Notes: generated from the letters alone by a model not told the origin. A stretch of DNA of 64,000 nucleotides from Candidatus Protochlamydia naegleriophila (GCF_001499655.1 NZ_LN879502.1:1798001-1862000); one strand, 5' to 3'; positions 53,115 through 61,907 are shown, counted from the first letter of the stretch. Program-made: numbers and translations.

Positions 53115-53212
53115 GAAAGACTCTTTCTTTTTCGAAAAAACTAGCAAACCATATAGGTATGCTAAAATATTTTATTTGTGACTACAATCAAAGGCGAGCA
53201 TTACATCTTTAG
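52931..53212 (+). CDS. IS1-like transposase, 3' frame (after -1 shift)
   Basis: The second frame supplies the rest of the catalytic domain: Asp in AIFYTDKFSVYY, Glu in SYIERFNNTLRQ, then RKTLSFSK and the IS1-type C-terminus. Its stop codon lies inside the right terminal repeat. It is read only after a -1 shift at the A9G tract at 52961-52970; the ATG at 52931 has no ribosome binding site. Confidence 0.75.
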   Translation: MLIRKIARRLKKKAIFYTDKFSVYYETIPWLQHRPVGKESGKTSYIERFNNTLRQRCSRLVRKTLSFSKKLANHIGMLKYFICDYNQRRALHL

Positions 53213-53219
53213 GACTACC
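53197..53219 (-). repeat. right terminal inverted repeat of IS
   Basis: Inverse of 52392-52414 with one difference; flanked outside by the AGAATTTT target copy. Confidence 0.88.
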
Positions 53220-53562
53220 AGAATTTTAATAATTAATAATTTGCAAAGACCAAGAACATCTTATTAGCAAATAATGGAGAAATGCCTGGTAATTCTATAC
53301 AGATAAAGCTCGAACAACGGCTCTCAGAATTCTTTTATTTTTGATTCCTCCATCCATCGCTATCACGGCAGGCTCTAAGATCAGCCGGCCTTTAGGCCTC
53401 TAACAACATTCTGGCTTAGCTGGAATGGATTGTGGGTGGTTTGTTGGAGGCCGAAAGGCCTCCTGATTTAACGCCTACAGTGGCTTTAGGAGCTGTCAGA
53501 CAAACCAAAGAAGAATTAAGACAGCACCATGTTTAGGACTTGCAAATGCAAGATTCCCCTGC
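53220..53562. other. intergenic region with a hairpin
   Basis: About 340 bases after the IS. It holds a perfect 7-base hairpin GGAGGCC-GAAA-GGCCTCC at 53446-53463, with a related GCCGGCC/GGCCTC stretch near 53384-53400. These lie downstream of the minus-strand gene at 53563; no T run follows, so termination is uncertain. No gene seen. Confidence 0.4.
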
Positions 53563-54924
53563 TTATTTTTCCTGACTGCGTGGATCTGTCTTTTTAATGA
53601 TGATGCTGACATTTTTTTGGTTGAATCCCTTATACCCTTCGCGCCTCTGAAGGTTCTCTAAATGGCTTCCAATGGCTCCTTGAGAAATAAATTTAGCCGC
53701 ATGCTCTTCTGAGATTTTATTTTCTTTCAATAGCCCTTGAACCCGTTTTGGGGTCACCTGCCACATTTCACCTGCTGTAAAAGCTTGCTTAAGGTATGGA
53801 AAAGAGCTAAAAGGATTCATCATTTTAACTCCGACTTGAGCTAAGTCATGTGTAAGCTCTTCGAACATAAACTGAGCCTCCAAATGATGCATGCCAGCCT
53901 TCAAAATCGAGTCCCCATGCAATGCACACCACAGCCCAATAGTACCCAGCTGCGGCAGATCCGGCAAAGGCTCATGCGCAATATCTCCCTCAATCTCTTG
54001 CGGCGCTAAATCGACGTCAAGAAATAAAACGAGCCGGCATATAGGATTTTCCATCACTTGTGCCCCCCATCCAGCCTCTTCACCGGCATAAAAGCGCTCT
54101 CTGCAAGTAAATCCTAAAACTTCGAATAAATGGACTAGATGGGTAAAATAGCGCCTAGAAGAGCGGAATGTATGGTGGTCATGATTGGCCCAACCCATCC
54201 CCAAACGGTCCTGACGATTTTTTTGAATTTGCCCAGCTGTATTTCTAGCCTCCCAATAACGTCTTTCGCCTTCCAGAACTGTCCAAGCTGCTCGATGCTG
54301 CCCAACCAGAGTCACAAGCTTTTCAGCCAGGTCGATTGCCTCATTAATGGCCCTTTCCTCATCTTCATCTCCACGAAAACGCTTGAGCCACATCTCCAAC
54401 GCTTCATGATAGGTCTGAATAACTCCCGGTCCTTCGCTTGTTGGTATGAGGGTTTGTGTTCCCCGTCTTTCTACCGCCCAAAGAGCCGTTTTGCCCGCAA
54501 CATTTATACAGCAGCTACGATAATTGCCAAAAATGGCGCCCTCAATGTCGAGATTGGCTCCCCCTTGCATCATGAGAAATTCTGCCACACTATCAACGCT
54601 AATGGCTAATCCGTGAAAAGCGGCATGATCTTTTTCTAATACAATGCGCGGTAACTGAGCGCGTGGATGATGATAAATGACAGACTCTAAATCGAAGTGT
54701 TGGCGGACGAATCCAAGGGCCTGCAGTTGCTTCTCCGTTTCAGAAGAAAACCCCGCAACTACGTGATCGATCCAGTCGAATAGCCGCGTACTCGTTTTAG
54801 TCAATAAATCATCCTGAAGCTTGGCAATGGCGGGGTTTGAATCAATCGCCTCCTGAACAACAGTTAATATCCAATTCTCAGCTTGAGGCTGGCATTCCCA
54901 TTGAAAAGCGGCATTAATATTCAT
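53563..54924 (-). CDS. conserved hypothetical protein
   Basis: A 453-residue soluble protein with no membrane segment. The middle (about 245-290) reads WANHDHHTFRSSRRYFTHLV, then FEVLGFTCRERFYAGEEAGWGAQV. The DHHTF start, LGF and closing Glu-rich strand recall a vicinal-oxygen-chelate (glyoxalase/dioxygenase) metal site, as in the DUF1338 type, but this is a weak inference. ATG 54924 has GGAG 7 bases upstream. It follows hldE by 21 bases on the same strand, so it may be in the heptose operon. Confidence 0.65.
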   Translation of the reverse strand: MNINAAFQWECQPQAENWILTVVQEAIDSNPAIAKLQDDLLTKTSTRLFDWIDHVVAGFSSETEKQLQALGFVRQHFDLESVIYHHPRAQLPRIVLEKDHAAFHGLAISVDSVAEFLMMQGGANLDIEGAIFGNYRSCCINVAGKTALWAVERRGTQTLIPTSEGPGVIQTYHEALEMWLKRFRGDEDEERAINEAIDLAEKLVTLVGQHRAAWTVLEGERRYWEARNTAGQIQKNRQDRLGMGWANHDHHTFRSSRRYFTHLVHLFEVLGFTCRERFYAGEEAGWGAQVMENPICRLVLFLDVDLAPQEIEGDIAHEPLPDLPQLGTIGLWCALHGDSILKAGMHHLEAQFMFEELTHDLAQVGVKMMNPFSSFPYLKQAFTAGEMWQVTPKRVQGLLKENKISEEHAAKFISQGAIGSHLENLQRREGYKGFNQKNVSIIIKKTDPRSQEK

Positions 54925-54945
54925 CCTTACGCTCCATTGATAGAT

Positions 54946-56298
54946 TTAATGACTAATCGACGCTTCCTCCGTTACCCACGCATCCAACAAGTAAGAAAGA
55001 ACGTTGATTTCCTTAAAAATTTGACCTTCAAACGCATACGCCTTTTCAGGTTGTACTTCTCGGCATAAAAACTTTAAATTGTCTTGTTGAATGAGAATAA
55101 AGCTGACTTCTTTTAAAGATGCAAGCATTTCTATTCCAATTTGAGATGGCTGAGGATCTCTGATATAGACCAAAAGGGAGTGGCCAGTTTGTGTCAGCCG
55201 TTGAATAGATTGGAAAAGGGGCTGCGAAAGCTCGTCAATACCTTGCAAAATCAGCAAATGAAAAGGCTTTTTCTTGAGAACTTCTCGTAAGACAAAGACC
55301 TGCTCGTGATCAAAAACTTTATGATTCATATCGCGCTGAAAAAGGCGATGCGCCAGATCTGAAAGAGTAACGCGCGCGCATCCCACTTGTTCGATGGCCA
55401 GGCTCGCTGCAATATTGCATAGCTGCGTGGCAGAATCATAAGGGAGCTGATTGGCCAAAGCATAGGCCAGCATGGCCAAAACCGTATCTCCAGCACCTGT
55501 GACATCTTTGACTTCTTTGACATGGACCGGAAAATCGTGCCTTGTCCCCGTCGATTCGAATAAGGAAATTCCAGCTTCTGAGCGGGTGATCATCAATGTC
55601 TTAGCTTGCGTCAAATGCAAAATTTTCTGGGCAACTAAGTCTAATGAAGCCTGAAAAGGCAAGCCGGCTGCTGCATACGCCTCGGACAGATTAGGCTTAA
55701 TAAGCGTTGTGCCCAAATACTTGCTAAAATCGCTTCCTTTCGGATCTGTTATGACAAGAATACGATGACGGTTGGCATGCTGAATAATGGCCTGCAAAAG
55801 CGTTGGCGTGAGCAATCCTTTACCGTAATCAGAAATCGCAATCGCTTTCACATCTTGCATTAAATGAGGGATCGACTCAATAATTTCCTGCTCCAATTGC
55901 TCATCGAGGGTAGTCATTTGCTCAAAATCAACGCGAACGATCTGTTGGTTTTCTGCTATCACTCGATTTTTAATCGGTGTTTTATAGCTCTCCTGCTTAA
56001 AAATAGCTTCTACAACCACTCCTTCCTTCCGCAAAGCATCGCACAAAACCTCGCCAGCCCAGTCGTTTCCGATACGACCGATGACGGCCACTTGAGCACC
56101 TAAAGAAACCAAATTCAAAACCACGTTTCCAGCGCCGCCAGGCCTGTGCTCTTCGTGATGAACATGCACTATAGCAACCGGAGCCTCTGGAGAAATGCGA
56201 CGTGCTTTTCCAATGGTATAAGTATCTAAAAGCAAATCCCCAATCACCATGACTTTGACTGGATTTAAGCTGCGCAGTGTATTAGCAAGTTTTACCAT
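54946..56298 (-). CDS. hldE: D-beta-D-heptose 7-phosphate kinase, C-terminal transferase domain degenerate
   Basis: A 450-residue HldE (RfaE). Residues about 1-310 are a ribokinase-type kinase with RISPEAPVAIVHV, HRPGGAGNVVLNL and the catalytic DVTGAGDTVLAM. The C-terminal part (about 330-440) has the length of the adenylyltransferase domain, but the expected FDLLHIGH motif reads FHLLILQG, so the nucleotide-binding His residues are gone. The protein can make heptose 1,7-bisphosphate; adenylylation would need another enzyme. It overlaps hldD by 7 bases. Confidence 0.9.
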   Translation of the reverse strand: MVKLANTLRSLNPVKVMVIGDLLLDTYTIGKARRISPEAPVAIVHVHHEEHRPGGAGNVVLNLVSLGAQVAVIGRIGNDWAGEVLCDALRKEGVVVEAIFKQESYKTPIKNRVIAENQQIVRVDFEQMTTLDEQLEQEIIESIPHLMQDVKAIAISDYGKGLLTPTLLQAIIQHANRHRILVITDPKGSDFSKYLGTTLIKPNLSEAYAAAGLPFQASLDLVAQKILHLTQAKTLMITRSEAGISLFESTGTRHDFPVHVKEVKDVTGAGDTVLAMLAYALANQLPYDSATQLCNIAASLAIEQVGCARVTLSDLAHRLFQRDMNHKVFDHEQVFVLREVLKKKPFHLLILQGIDELSQPLFQSIQRLTQTGHSLLVYIRDPQPSQIGIEMLASLKEVSFILIQQDNLKFLCREVQPEKAYAFEGQIFKEINVLSYLLDAWVTEEASISH

Positions 56299-57278
56299 AT
56301 CTTTTTCGATACCAAATAATTTTTCACATAATCGACAACAGCATCTTCTAGGCTCATTGTCCGAGCTTCATTTTTCAAAACATTGATTGTCTTAGCCATA
56401 TCAGCACAGCTATAGTTCTGATACTTATTAACGAGATCATGAGGCATATCAATATACTGAATTTGAGGAGTACGATCCAAGGCCTTAAAGACGGCTCGCG
56501 TTAAAGCATTCCAAGTCGAAGCTTCTCCACTGCCAATGTTATACACCCCCCCCTCGTCATTTTCTAAAAATGCACAGGTCATCCTAACGACGTCTTTAAC
56601 ATAGATAAAGTCTCTTTTCTGTTCTCCATCGGCATAATATGAAGGATCGGACGACTTAAACAGTTTAACCGTTTCGCCATTTAAAATCTGAGGGACCATT
56701 TTACTGACTGCCGATGCCATGCGTCCCTTATGATATTCATTGGGCCCAAAAACATTAAAATATTTCAGTCCTACAACCTTATCCAAAATCCCTTCATTAA
56801 AGGCCCATTGATCAAACAGCTGCTTGGAGAATCCGTACATGTTTAAAGGCTGAAGAGCATAAAGATTGTCTTGATCATCCACAAACCCTTTAGAACCATC
56901 TCCATAGGTAGCAGCTGAAGAAGCATAAATGAAGCGTTGACTGTTCTTTAAAGCATACTCTGCTAAACGAACGCTATAACGATAATTGTTTTCTAATAGA
57001 TAGCTGGCATCGGTCTCTAAAGTATCTGAACACGCGCCTAAATGAATAAAAGCCTCGACCAATGATTCCCGTCCCACCAGCCAATCAAATAACCGGTCTT
57101 TGGAAATCACATCAACAAATCGTTTGCCAACTAAATTCTTCCACTTTTCTGAATAGCGAAGCTCGTCGACAATGATTAAGTTGTTCATTCCTCTGTCATT
57201 CAAATACCGCACGACGCAGGAACCAATAAAACCAGCGCCACCAGTAATTACTATTAATTGATCATCAAACAATTTCAT
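56292..57278 (-). CDS. hldD: ADP-L-glycero-D-manno-heptose 6-epimerase
   Basis: A 328-residue extended short-chain dehydrogenase. It has the Rossmann ITGGAGFIGSCVV, IHLGACSDT, the catalytic YGFSKQ with MYGFSKQLF, YFNVFGPNEYHKGRMASAV and EQKRDFIYV, all diagnostic for HldD. It makes ADP-L-glycero-manno-heptose for the LPS inner core. ATG 57278 gives the usual N-terminus; the frame is open to 57320. It overlaps hldE. Sequence intact. Confidence 0.95.
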   Translation of the reverse strand: MKLFDDQLIVITGGAGFIGSCVVRYLNDRGMNNLIIVDELRYSEKWKNLVGKRFVDVISKDRLFDWLVGRESLVEAFIHLGACSDTLETDASYLLENNYRYSVRLAEYALKNSQRFIYASSAATYGDGSKGFVDDQDNLYALQPLNMYGFSKQLFDQWAFNEGILDKVVGLKYFNVFGPNEYHKGRMASAVSKMVPQILNGETVKLFKSSDPSYYADGEQKRDFIYVKDVVRMTCAFLENDEGGVYNIGSGEASTWNALTRAVFKALDRTPQIQYIDMPHDLVNKYQNYSCADMAKTINVLKNEARTMSLEDAVVDYVKNYLVSKKIW

Positions 57279-57844
57279 ATCTTTTATCCAGCCACTTACA
57301 GTTTCGATTGATAGTTGCAAAAAAGAATACTAAAACTCATTAAAAATGAGAATCTTAATCTAACAAAATCCTGTAAACTTGGCTAGTCCACAAAGCGGAA
57401 AAGAAAAAGAGCTGGGGCGAAACAAACAAAATTGCGAACAAGAGTTTAAGGCCGAGACACTGAGGGAATGATAAACCATTGACTGCACTGCCCACATTCA
57501 TCTATGATGTGCTCTATCCATTACAATTAGCCCGTTGCTTTTACTTAGATGATTACTTTTCGATCCATAAGCATATTAAGATACATTGGATCACGTTGTT
57601 TAGAATTTTTATCTGTTACTGCTATTGAAATCTGTATCTCTGCGTTTCTCAACCGTCTCTGCATTAAACTCTTGTTTACTGCCTCATTTTAAATAGCTAA
57701 TTGTCATTATTTGCGAAAATCAGCACCTCTATTAGCTCAGAGCGCGGCTAATTGCAGAAAGAATGGGGGTTATTTGAGGACAAAAAAAAGCTCAAGGGAA
57801 TGATCAAATCTTTCCTTTGAGCTTTTTTTGTTACGGCCCAGGAT
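57279..57844. other. intergenic region with small decayed frame and terminator
   Basis: About 565 bases. At its low-coordinate end lies a possible hldD upstream region. A 54-codon plus-strand frame (57464-57628) without ATG or ribosome binding site may be a gene remnant. A strong terminator for the minus-strand gene at 57845 is at 57782-57829. Nothing else recognised. Confidence 0.45.
57782..57829 (-). terminator. strong terminator of the 57845 gene
   Basis: The stem AGCTCAAAGGAA / TTCCCTTGAGCT (minus strand) is flanked by a run of eight T on the minus strand and seven T on the plus strand. It lies 16 bases after the stop of the minus-strand gene and works in both directions by symmetry. Confidence 0.85.
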
Positions 57845-59659
57845 CTAGTTTATGCCATCATAGAATGTAATTTGCGTATTGCGCCACTCATCTGGGTTGC
57901 TGTATTTCGCAAATAGCTGATCAACTGTCATTCGCTTGCGATAAATGGTTGCATCATTAATTTCATCAATAGTCAAACCATCTGGATTGCGTACATAAAC
58001 CCACCAATGTCCATATCCGCCGACGCGAAGAGCACGCCAATCAGAATCATAGAGAGCCTGCTTGAGGATCATATGCCCAAGATCTGAGCGCGCGTCTTCA
58101 GTACCGTTGTAGATTGTTCGAGATTTAACTTCATGGGTCAAAATAGCGGAGAGTATTTGGGCATCTTCCATTGTTAAAGGCCCTTCGATTTCTCCACGTA
58201 AAATCGCAATAACAGCAGATCCTCTTTTTAATTTCTCTTGATTTTCTAAAGCCGTTTCAAATTCTGTCATCTCGCGTTTCATTGATATAATCTCCCTCGA
58301 GACTTCACCCATTTCGCGTCCCCACTGCCCTTTTTTATCCTTCAGCTCTTTTTCCCTGCGCTCCAATTCGTTCTTCTTGACCTCAACTGCAGCCTTAATC
58401 TTTTCTTCAGTTTTCGCAATCGTATTCCGAAGCACCATTTGCTCCATTTCCCGTTTGTTAATAGCTATCTGCAGCTTGTAAATATCTTGCTTTAATGTTT
58501 CGCTCTCGTCTGTTACGAGCTCTTGCTTAAGCAGCGAGAGTTGCTTTCTTAAAGGGGGAAGTCTTTCATCTTCCTTTATTTCCCACTCACTAGGATTAAA
58601 GTGCTTTAATTGAGATGCGACTTCGTCAAGTTCTTTTTTGGTTGGTTCGATCCTACATTCAATCTCTGCTAGCTCGGTTTTCTCTTGCTCACTCATTCCT
58701 CGAAGTTTTATCTCTCCTAACGCAATCTTCTCCTGGCATTCAGCTATTTTTTGATAAAGCACTTGTTTAAACTCTTCCGCATTAGCAACAGCCAATTCTG
58801 CATAAAGCTTTTCATTGTCCGGATGAATCACGGGTATTTTATAGCCTGCATGAGCGCAAACAACCGATAAGGAATTAAAGCTACAATTTCGAAAAGAAGG
58901 ATTCGGGAAGCCTACACGGGCCGCGTAAAAAGGTATGTTGGAATTGGCAACATACCTTTTGGTTGATTTTACGAGCACAGGCAGAGGCTCTAACTCCTTC
59001 TGCACGATCTGAATGGACTGTTGCAAGGCTTCTCCAGCCTCGCTTTCTATTCTGTCTTCAATTTGATCGTTAACCAGCTCTTCTATCTCTTCTCTCGGTT
59101 CAATAGCGATTGGTTGCAAGGGATTTCTCGGGCTTTCCTCTCTTCCCTCTACAACCTGATGGCTAACTGGCTCTTCCATCTCTTCTCTTGGCTCAATAAC
59201 GATTGGTTGCAAGGGATTTCTCGGGCTTTCCTCTCTTCCCTCTACAACCTGATGGCTAACTGGCTCTTCTATCTCTTCTCTTGGCTCAATAACGATTGGT
59301 TGCAAGGGATTTCTCGGGCTCTTCTCTCTTCTCTCTTCAGTCTCATCGTTAACCGACTCTTCACCTTCTTCTCTTAACTCAGGCTGAAAAAGTGTGGGCT
59401 CAAAAGAACTTAAATCGACTCGCTCTCTTTTAATAGGAAGAACTGTAGACACTGCTTCCTCAATACGTACGATTGTCGGTTGAGTCCTTGTAAAGAGATG
59501 GATCACTTTACGAGCAATCGTGCCTGTATAATGAGGAATATCTAAAAAAAGTACCTTACAGGCCAGTTGCACTAAAGGATGAACAGTCTTTTTATAAACA
59601 ACTTTACATCCCTCGTAAATGGCATGCCCAACATTCGAAAGACTATTACTAATACTCAT
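57845..59659 (-). CDS. repeat-containing putative cysteine-protease-like effector
   Basis: A 604-residue protein. Residues about 113-205 hold three 31-residue repeats (unit like SPRNPLQPIVIEPRE). A segment at 255-270 reads FRNCSFNSLSVVCAH, a charged coiled coil spans about 310-480, and the C-terminus has RVGGYGHWWVYVRNPDG. Cys259 in N-C-S-F-N-S and His551 in G-H-W-W are spaced and placed like the Cys and His of OTU- or papain-like proteases, with a coiled-coil insert. Such proteins in amoebal chlamydiae are often host-targeted deubiquitinases, but the fold is not shown. A Cys/His-less homologue could refute it. Strong terminator downstream. Confidence 0.7.
   Translation of the reverse strand: MSISNSLSNVGHAIYEGCKVVYKKTVHPLVQLACKVLFLDIPHYTGTIARKVIHLFTRTQPTIVRIEEAVSTVLPIKRERVDLSSFEPTLFQPELREEGEESVNDETEERREKSPRNPLQPIVIEPREEIEEPVSHQVVEGREESPRNPLQPIVIEPREEMEEPVSHQVVEGREESPRNPLQPIAIEPREEIEELVNDQIEDRIESEAGEALQQSIQIVQKELEPLPVLVKSTKRYVANSNIPFYAARVGFPNPSFRNCSFNSLSVVCAHAGYKIPVIHPDNEKLYAELAVANAEEFKQVLYQKIAECQEKIALGEIKLRGMSEQEKTELAEIECRIEPTKKELDEVASQLKHFNPSEWEIKEDERLPPLRKQLSLLKQELVTDESETLKQDIYKLQIAINKREMEQMVLRNTIAKTEEKIKAAVEVKKNELERREKELKDKKGQWGREMGEVSREIISMKREMTEFETALENQEKLKRGSAVIAILRGEIEGPLTMEDAQILSAILTHEVKSRTIYNGTEDARSDLGHMILKQALYDSDWRALRVGGYGHWWVYVRNPDGLTIDEINDATIYRKRMTVDQLFAKYSNPDEWRNTQITFYDGIN
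59075..59353 (-). repeat. three 93-bp tandem repeats in coding sequence
   Basis: The same 93-base unit recurs with starts at 59121, 59214 and 59307, about 95% alike, coding for a 31-residue acidic Pro/Glu-rich unit in the 604-residue protein. The unit is a multiple of three, so copy number can change in frame. Confidence 0.92.
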
Positions 59660-59822
59660 ATTATTCTCTGCGGTTTACTTATTTCAGGTCTTTTCAAGAA
59701 AAGACAGACTTTAAAAATTAGCTCTTAATTTAATTGAATATTATTAAGAACCGATAAATATTATTAAAATATTTTCAGGATTTAGGTTTGAAAATGAGGA
59801 ACTAGTAAGCTTGTTCCACCTG

Positions 59823-60020
59823 CTAGCTCAATTCACACTCTCTATCGTAGAAGCGTTGACTCATTTCTAAGTAACCTGCTTGACGAAGTTGATGCGCGGT
59901 CAGCTTGATTTTAATGAGAAGAAGAATTTGACATTCACATCGACGACATACAATTACTGGACTTGGATGCTCAGCTGAACAGATAGGACAAATCCATAAA
60001 TTTTCATTCACGTCTTCCAT
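59823..60020 (-). CDS. small zinc-ribbon protein
   Basis: A 65-residue protein with two Cys pairs, CPIC and CRRC, spaced like a zinc ribbon, then a helical tail (LRQAGYLEMSQRFYDREC). From memory, similar small proteins lie next to DnaK- and GrpE-like genes in planctomycetes and actinomycetes, and here it follows a GrpE-like gene by 96 bases. GAGG lies 12 bases before the ATG. Function unknown; a partner of a specialised chaperone set is possible. Confidence 0.6.
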   Translation of the reverse strand: MEDVNENLWICPICSAEHPSPVIVCRRCECQILLLIKIKLTAHQLRQAGYLEMSQRFYDRECELS

Positions 60021-60116
60021 GATAGGTAAGCCTCACTCGGTTGATGGCAACTCATTCAAATGAGTAACACCACTCATTCAAATTAAGCATGCCAAATAGC
60101 CACTAAGCGGCTAGCG

Positions 60117-60857
60117 TTAAACATAGATCACGACTTCAGCATGGCGTAGGATCGTATCATCTTGGCTATAGCCAGGCCTGATGACTTGTGCAATAGTTCC
60201 CTTAGGCGATCCAGCGACTTGTTCTAAAGCTTGATGTTTGTCTTGATCAAAAGGATCGCCCACATGGGGATCTATCAAGTGAATCTGCATTTTCTCAAGG
60301 CGCGATAACAGTCTATAGCGAACGCGATTCACTTCTTCAACGAAAGTATGGATGATATCTTCTGCTAACGGATGCCAATGAGGAGGTTTAGCAAACACCC
60401 CTTCTTTTTTTGGCAAGACTTGCAACAATTGATGCCCCATATGTTTGGTCGTATGAGATAACTCTAAAATCGAATCAGATATCTCAACGAGCAGCTCTTG
60501 CGTTTGCTGCTCCAAATGCGCTTGCTTGTCTCCCAACAATTCGAGTTCTAAATCTGAAAAAGTAGGAAGAGCTTCTTCAGCTTCCTTACCAGGCTCTCGC
60601 GAAAGAACATCCCCCTCTTCATACTCCTCCCACTCTTCTGACATCATTTCGAGCAACGAGTCTAATTGAAGAGCAATCTTACCCATGTTTTCTACGACCA
60701 GCTTAACCTCTCGATTTTGCTTGCGCACCTCTAAACTGAGTTTTTCGTTTGCCAGGACAGTATCATATAAGCTCGGAATCTTTAGGCTTTCATAGGCTTG
60801 CTTAACCTCTTCCGGCCACTCTGATGAGGGATCATTTTTTAAAGAATCGTCTGCCAT
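60117..60857 (-). CDS. GrpE-like nucleotide exchange factor paralogue
   Basis: A 246-residue acidic protein. The C-terminal 50 residues (GDPFDQDKHQALEQV, GTIAQVIRPGYSQDD, ILRHAEVVIYV) match the GrpE beta domain that opens the Hsp70 nucleotide pocket; the upstream part is helical, with a long linker, as in GrpE. A canonical grpE would be expected beside hrcA and dnaK, which are not here, so this is probably a second, specialised GrpE. AGGTAG lies 10 bases before the ATG. The adjacent zinc-ribbon gene may be co-expressed. Confidence 0.75.
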   Translation of the reverse strand: MADDSLKNDPSSEWPEEVKQAYESLKIPSLYDTVLANEKLSLEVRKQNREVKLVVENMGKIALQLDSLLEMMSEEWEEYEEGDVLSREPGKEAEEALPTFSDLELELLGDKQAHLEQQTQELLVEISDSILELSHTTKHMGHQLLQVLPKKEGVFAKPPHWHPLAEDIIHTFVEEVNRVRYRLLSRLEKMQIHLIDPHVGDPFDQDKHQALEQVAGSPKGTIAQVIRPGYSQDDTILRHAEVVIYV

Positions 60858-60930
60858 TATCGTTGCTACCTATTTTCAATTTTCACTGGGGCGTGTCAAA
60901 TTCAATGACTTATTCTCTTGGGTGAAGAAT

Positions 60931-61761
60931 TTATGCGTACCACTGTATTGGAGATCTATTAATAAAATGAGCAGAAAACGCTCTTAAACTTGTTTGGTGA
61001 GGTAGGTGGCCCTCACCCATACAGAAAAATGAAGAGCCCGAACCAGACATCAATACCGTTTCAAAGCCGCTTTGAGAAAGAAAAGCTTTAATCTCCTTCA
61101 ATTCGGGACAAGCTTCAAAAGCTGCCGATTCCAGATCATTAAAATAAGGCAGTGTTCCTTGCAAGAACTTCTCTTTATCGAGGTTAGAATACGCTTCTTG
61201 AGAAGTCTGAGAAATTCGGACTCGGCCGTACACTTCCGGAGTCGAAAGACCAAGAGCTGGCTTGACAATCCAAAGCTTTTGATTGGCAGTAGGAGGCAAA
61301 TCCTGAACCACTTCCCCCCTCCCGGTGCAGTGTGCTGTGCCGTTAGAAAAGAAAAAAGGAATGTCTGATCCGATTTCTCCGCTCCATTGCATTAACTCAT
61401 CTGTCGATGCAACTCCGCCGGCTAATTGATTACATGCCCAAAGAGTCGTCGCAGCATTGCTGCTTCCTCCTCCAAGACCCGCTTGAGAAGGTACACGCTT
61501 ATCGAGGTGGACTCTTAAATGCAGATCAATGCCTGTTTTAGAACGAAATAGCTGAGTTGCCTTAAGCACTAAATTAGAGCTGTCTGTCGGCAGTAGAGGA
61601 TCTGAACAGGTCAGAACATCCTTTACCTGGCGCTGAAAAGTCAAGACATCACCTAGGCTAATGGTTTGAAAAACCGAAGAAAGTTCGTGATAGCCATCTG
61701 AGCGCTTTGATACGACACGTAAGAAGAGATTGACTTTAGCAGGGGAAAATAAGCGCAACAT
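60931..61761 (-). CDS. ispE: 4-diphosphocytidyl-2-C-methyl-D-erythritol kinase
   Basis: A 276-residue GHMP kinase of the MEP isoprenoid pathway. It begins FSPAKVNLFLRV, has the ATP-binding VPSQAGLGGGSSNAA, SDIPFFFSNG and the C-terminal MSGSGSSFFC. Length is normal. The gene follows rplI after a terminator, so it is likely transcribed separately; this order is conserved in chlamydiae. No clear ribosome binding site. Confidence 0.96.
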   Translation of the reverse strand: MLRLFSPAKVNLFLRVVSKRSDGYHELSSVFQTISLGDVLTFQRQVKDVLTCSDPLLPTDSSNLVLKATQLFRSKTGIDLHLRVHLDKRVPSQAGLGGGSSNAATTLWACNQLAGGVASTDELMQWSGEIGSDIPFFFSNGTAHCTGRGEVVQDLPPTANQKLWIVKPALGLSTPEVYGRVRISQTSQEAYSNLDKEKFLQGTLPYFNDLESAAFEACPELKEIKAFLSQSGFETVLMSGSGSSFFCMGEGHLPHQTSLRAFSAHFINRSPIQWYA

Positions 61762-61848
61762 AGGGCATGCTCCACGCTTTGAGTAGGGTAAGAAACTTTA
61801 TATCTTAAGAAGCCCTGTAAGAGGACACTGCAACCATCTCAGCTCCTT

Positions 61849-61896
61849 AAAAAAAACTAGAAGTTGCTAATGATAAAATCATCAAACAACTTCTAG
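61849..61896 (-). terminator. terminator of rplY-pth-rpsF-rpsR-rplI operon
   Basis: The perfect 10-base inverted repeat CTAGAAGTTG / CAACTTCTAG (inner ATGAT/ATCAT) is followed on the minus strand by eight T residues. It lies 11 bases after the rplI stop codon. Confidence 0.85.
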
Positions 61897-61907
61897 CCAT
61901 AATTCAC

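Larger units (their letters stand above)
52392..53219 (+). mobile_element. IS1-like insertion sequence with target duplication
   Basis: An 828-bp element with 23-base terminal inverted repeats (one mismatch) and a perfect 8-base direct repeat AGAATTTT at 52384-52391 and 53220-53227. Size, repeat length, duplication length and the zinc-finger-plus-DDE transposase fit the IS1 family. The transposase is in two frames joined at an A9G run. The exact duplication implies a fairly recent insertion. Confidence 0.88.

Noticed and set aside
57464-57628. 54-codon open frame without ATG
   Set aside because: No start codon or ribosome binding site; at most a decayed gene remnant.
59021-59377. Plus-strand 118-codon repeated frame
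   Set aside because: Antisense of the 93-bp repeats in the 604-residue protein gene; no ribosome binding site.
60050-60083. Two ACTCATTCAAAT direct repeats
   Set aside because: Too short and close together to separate from chance in AT-rich DNA; no link to a feature.
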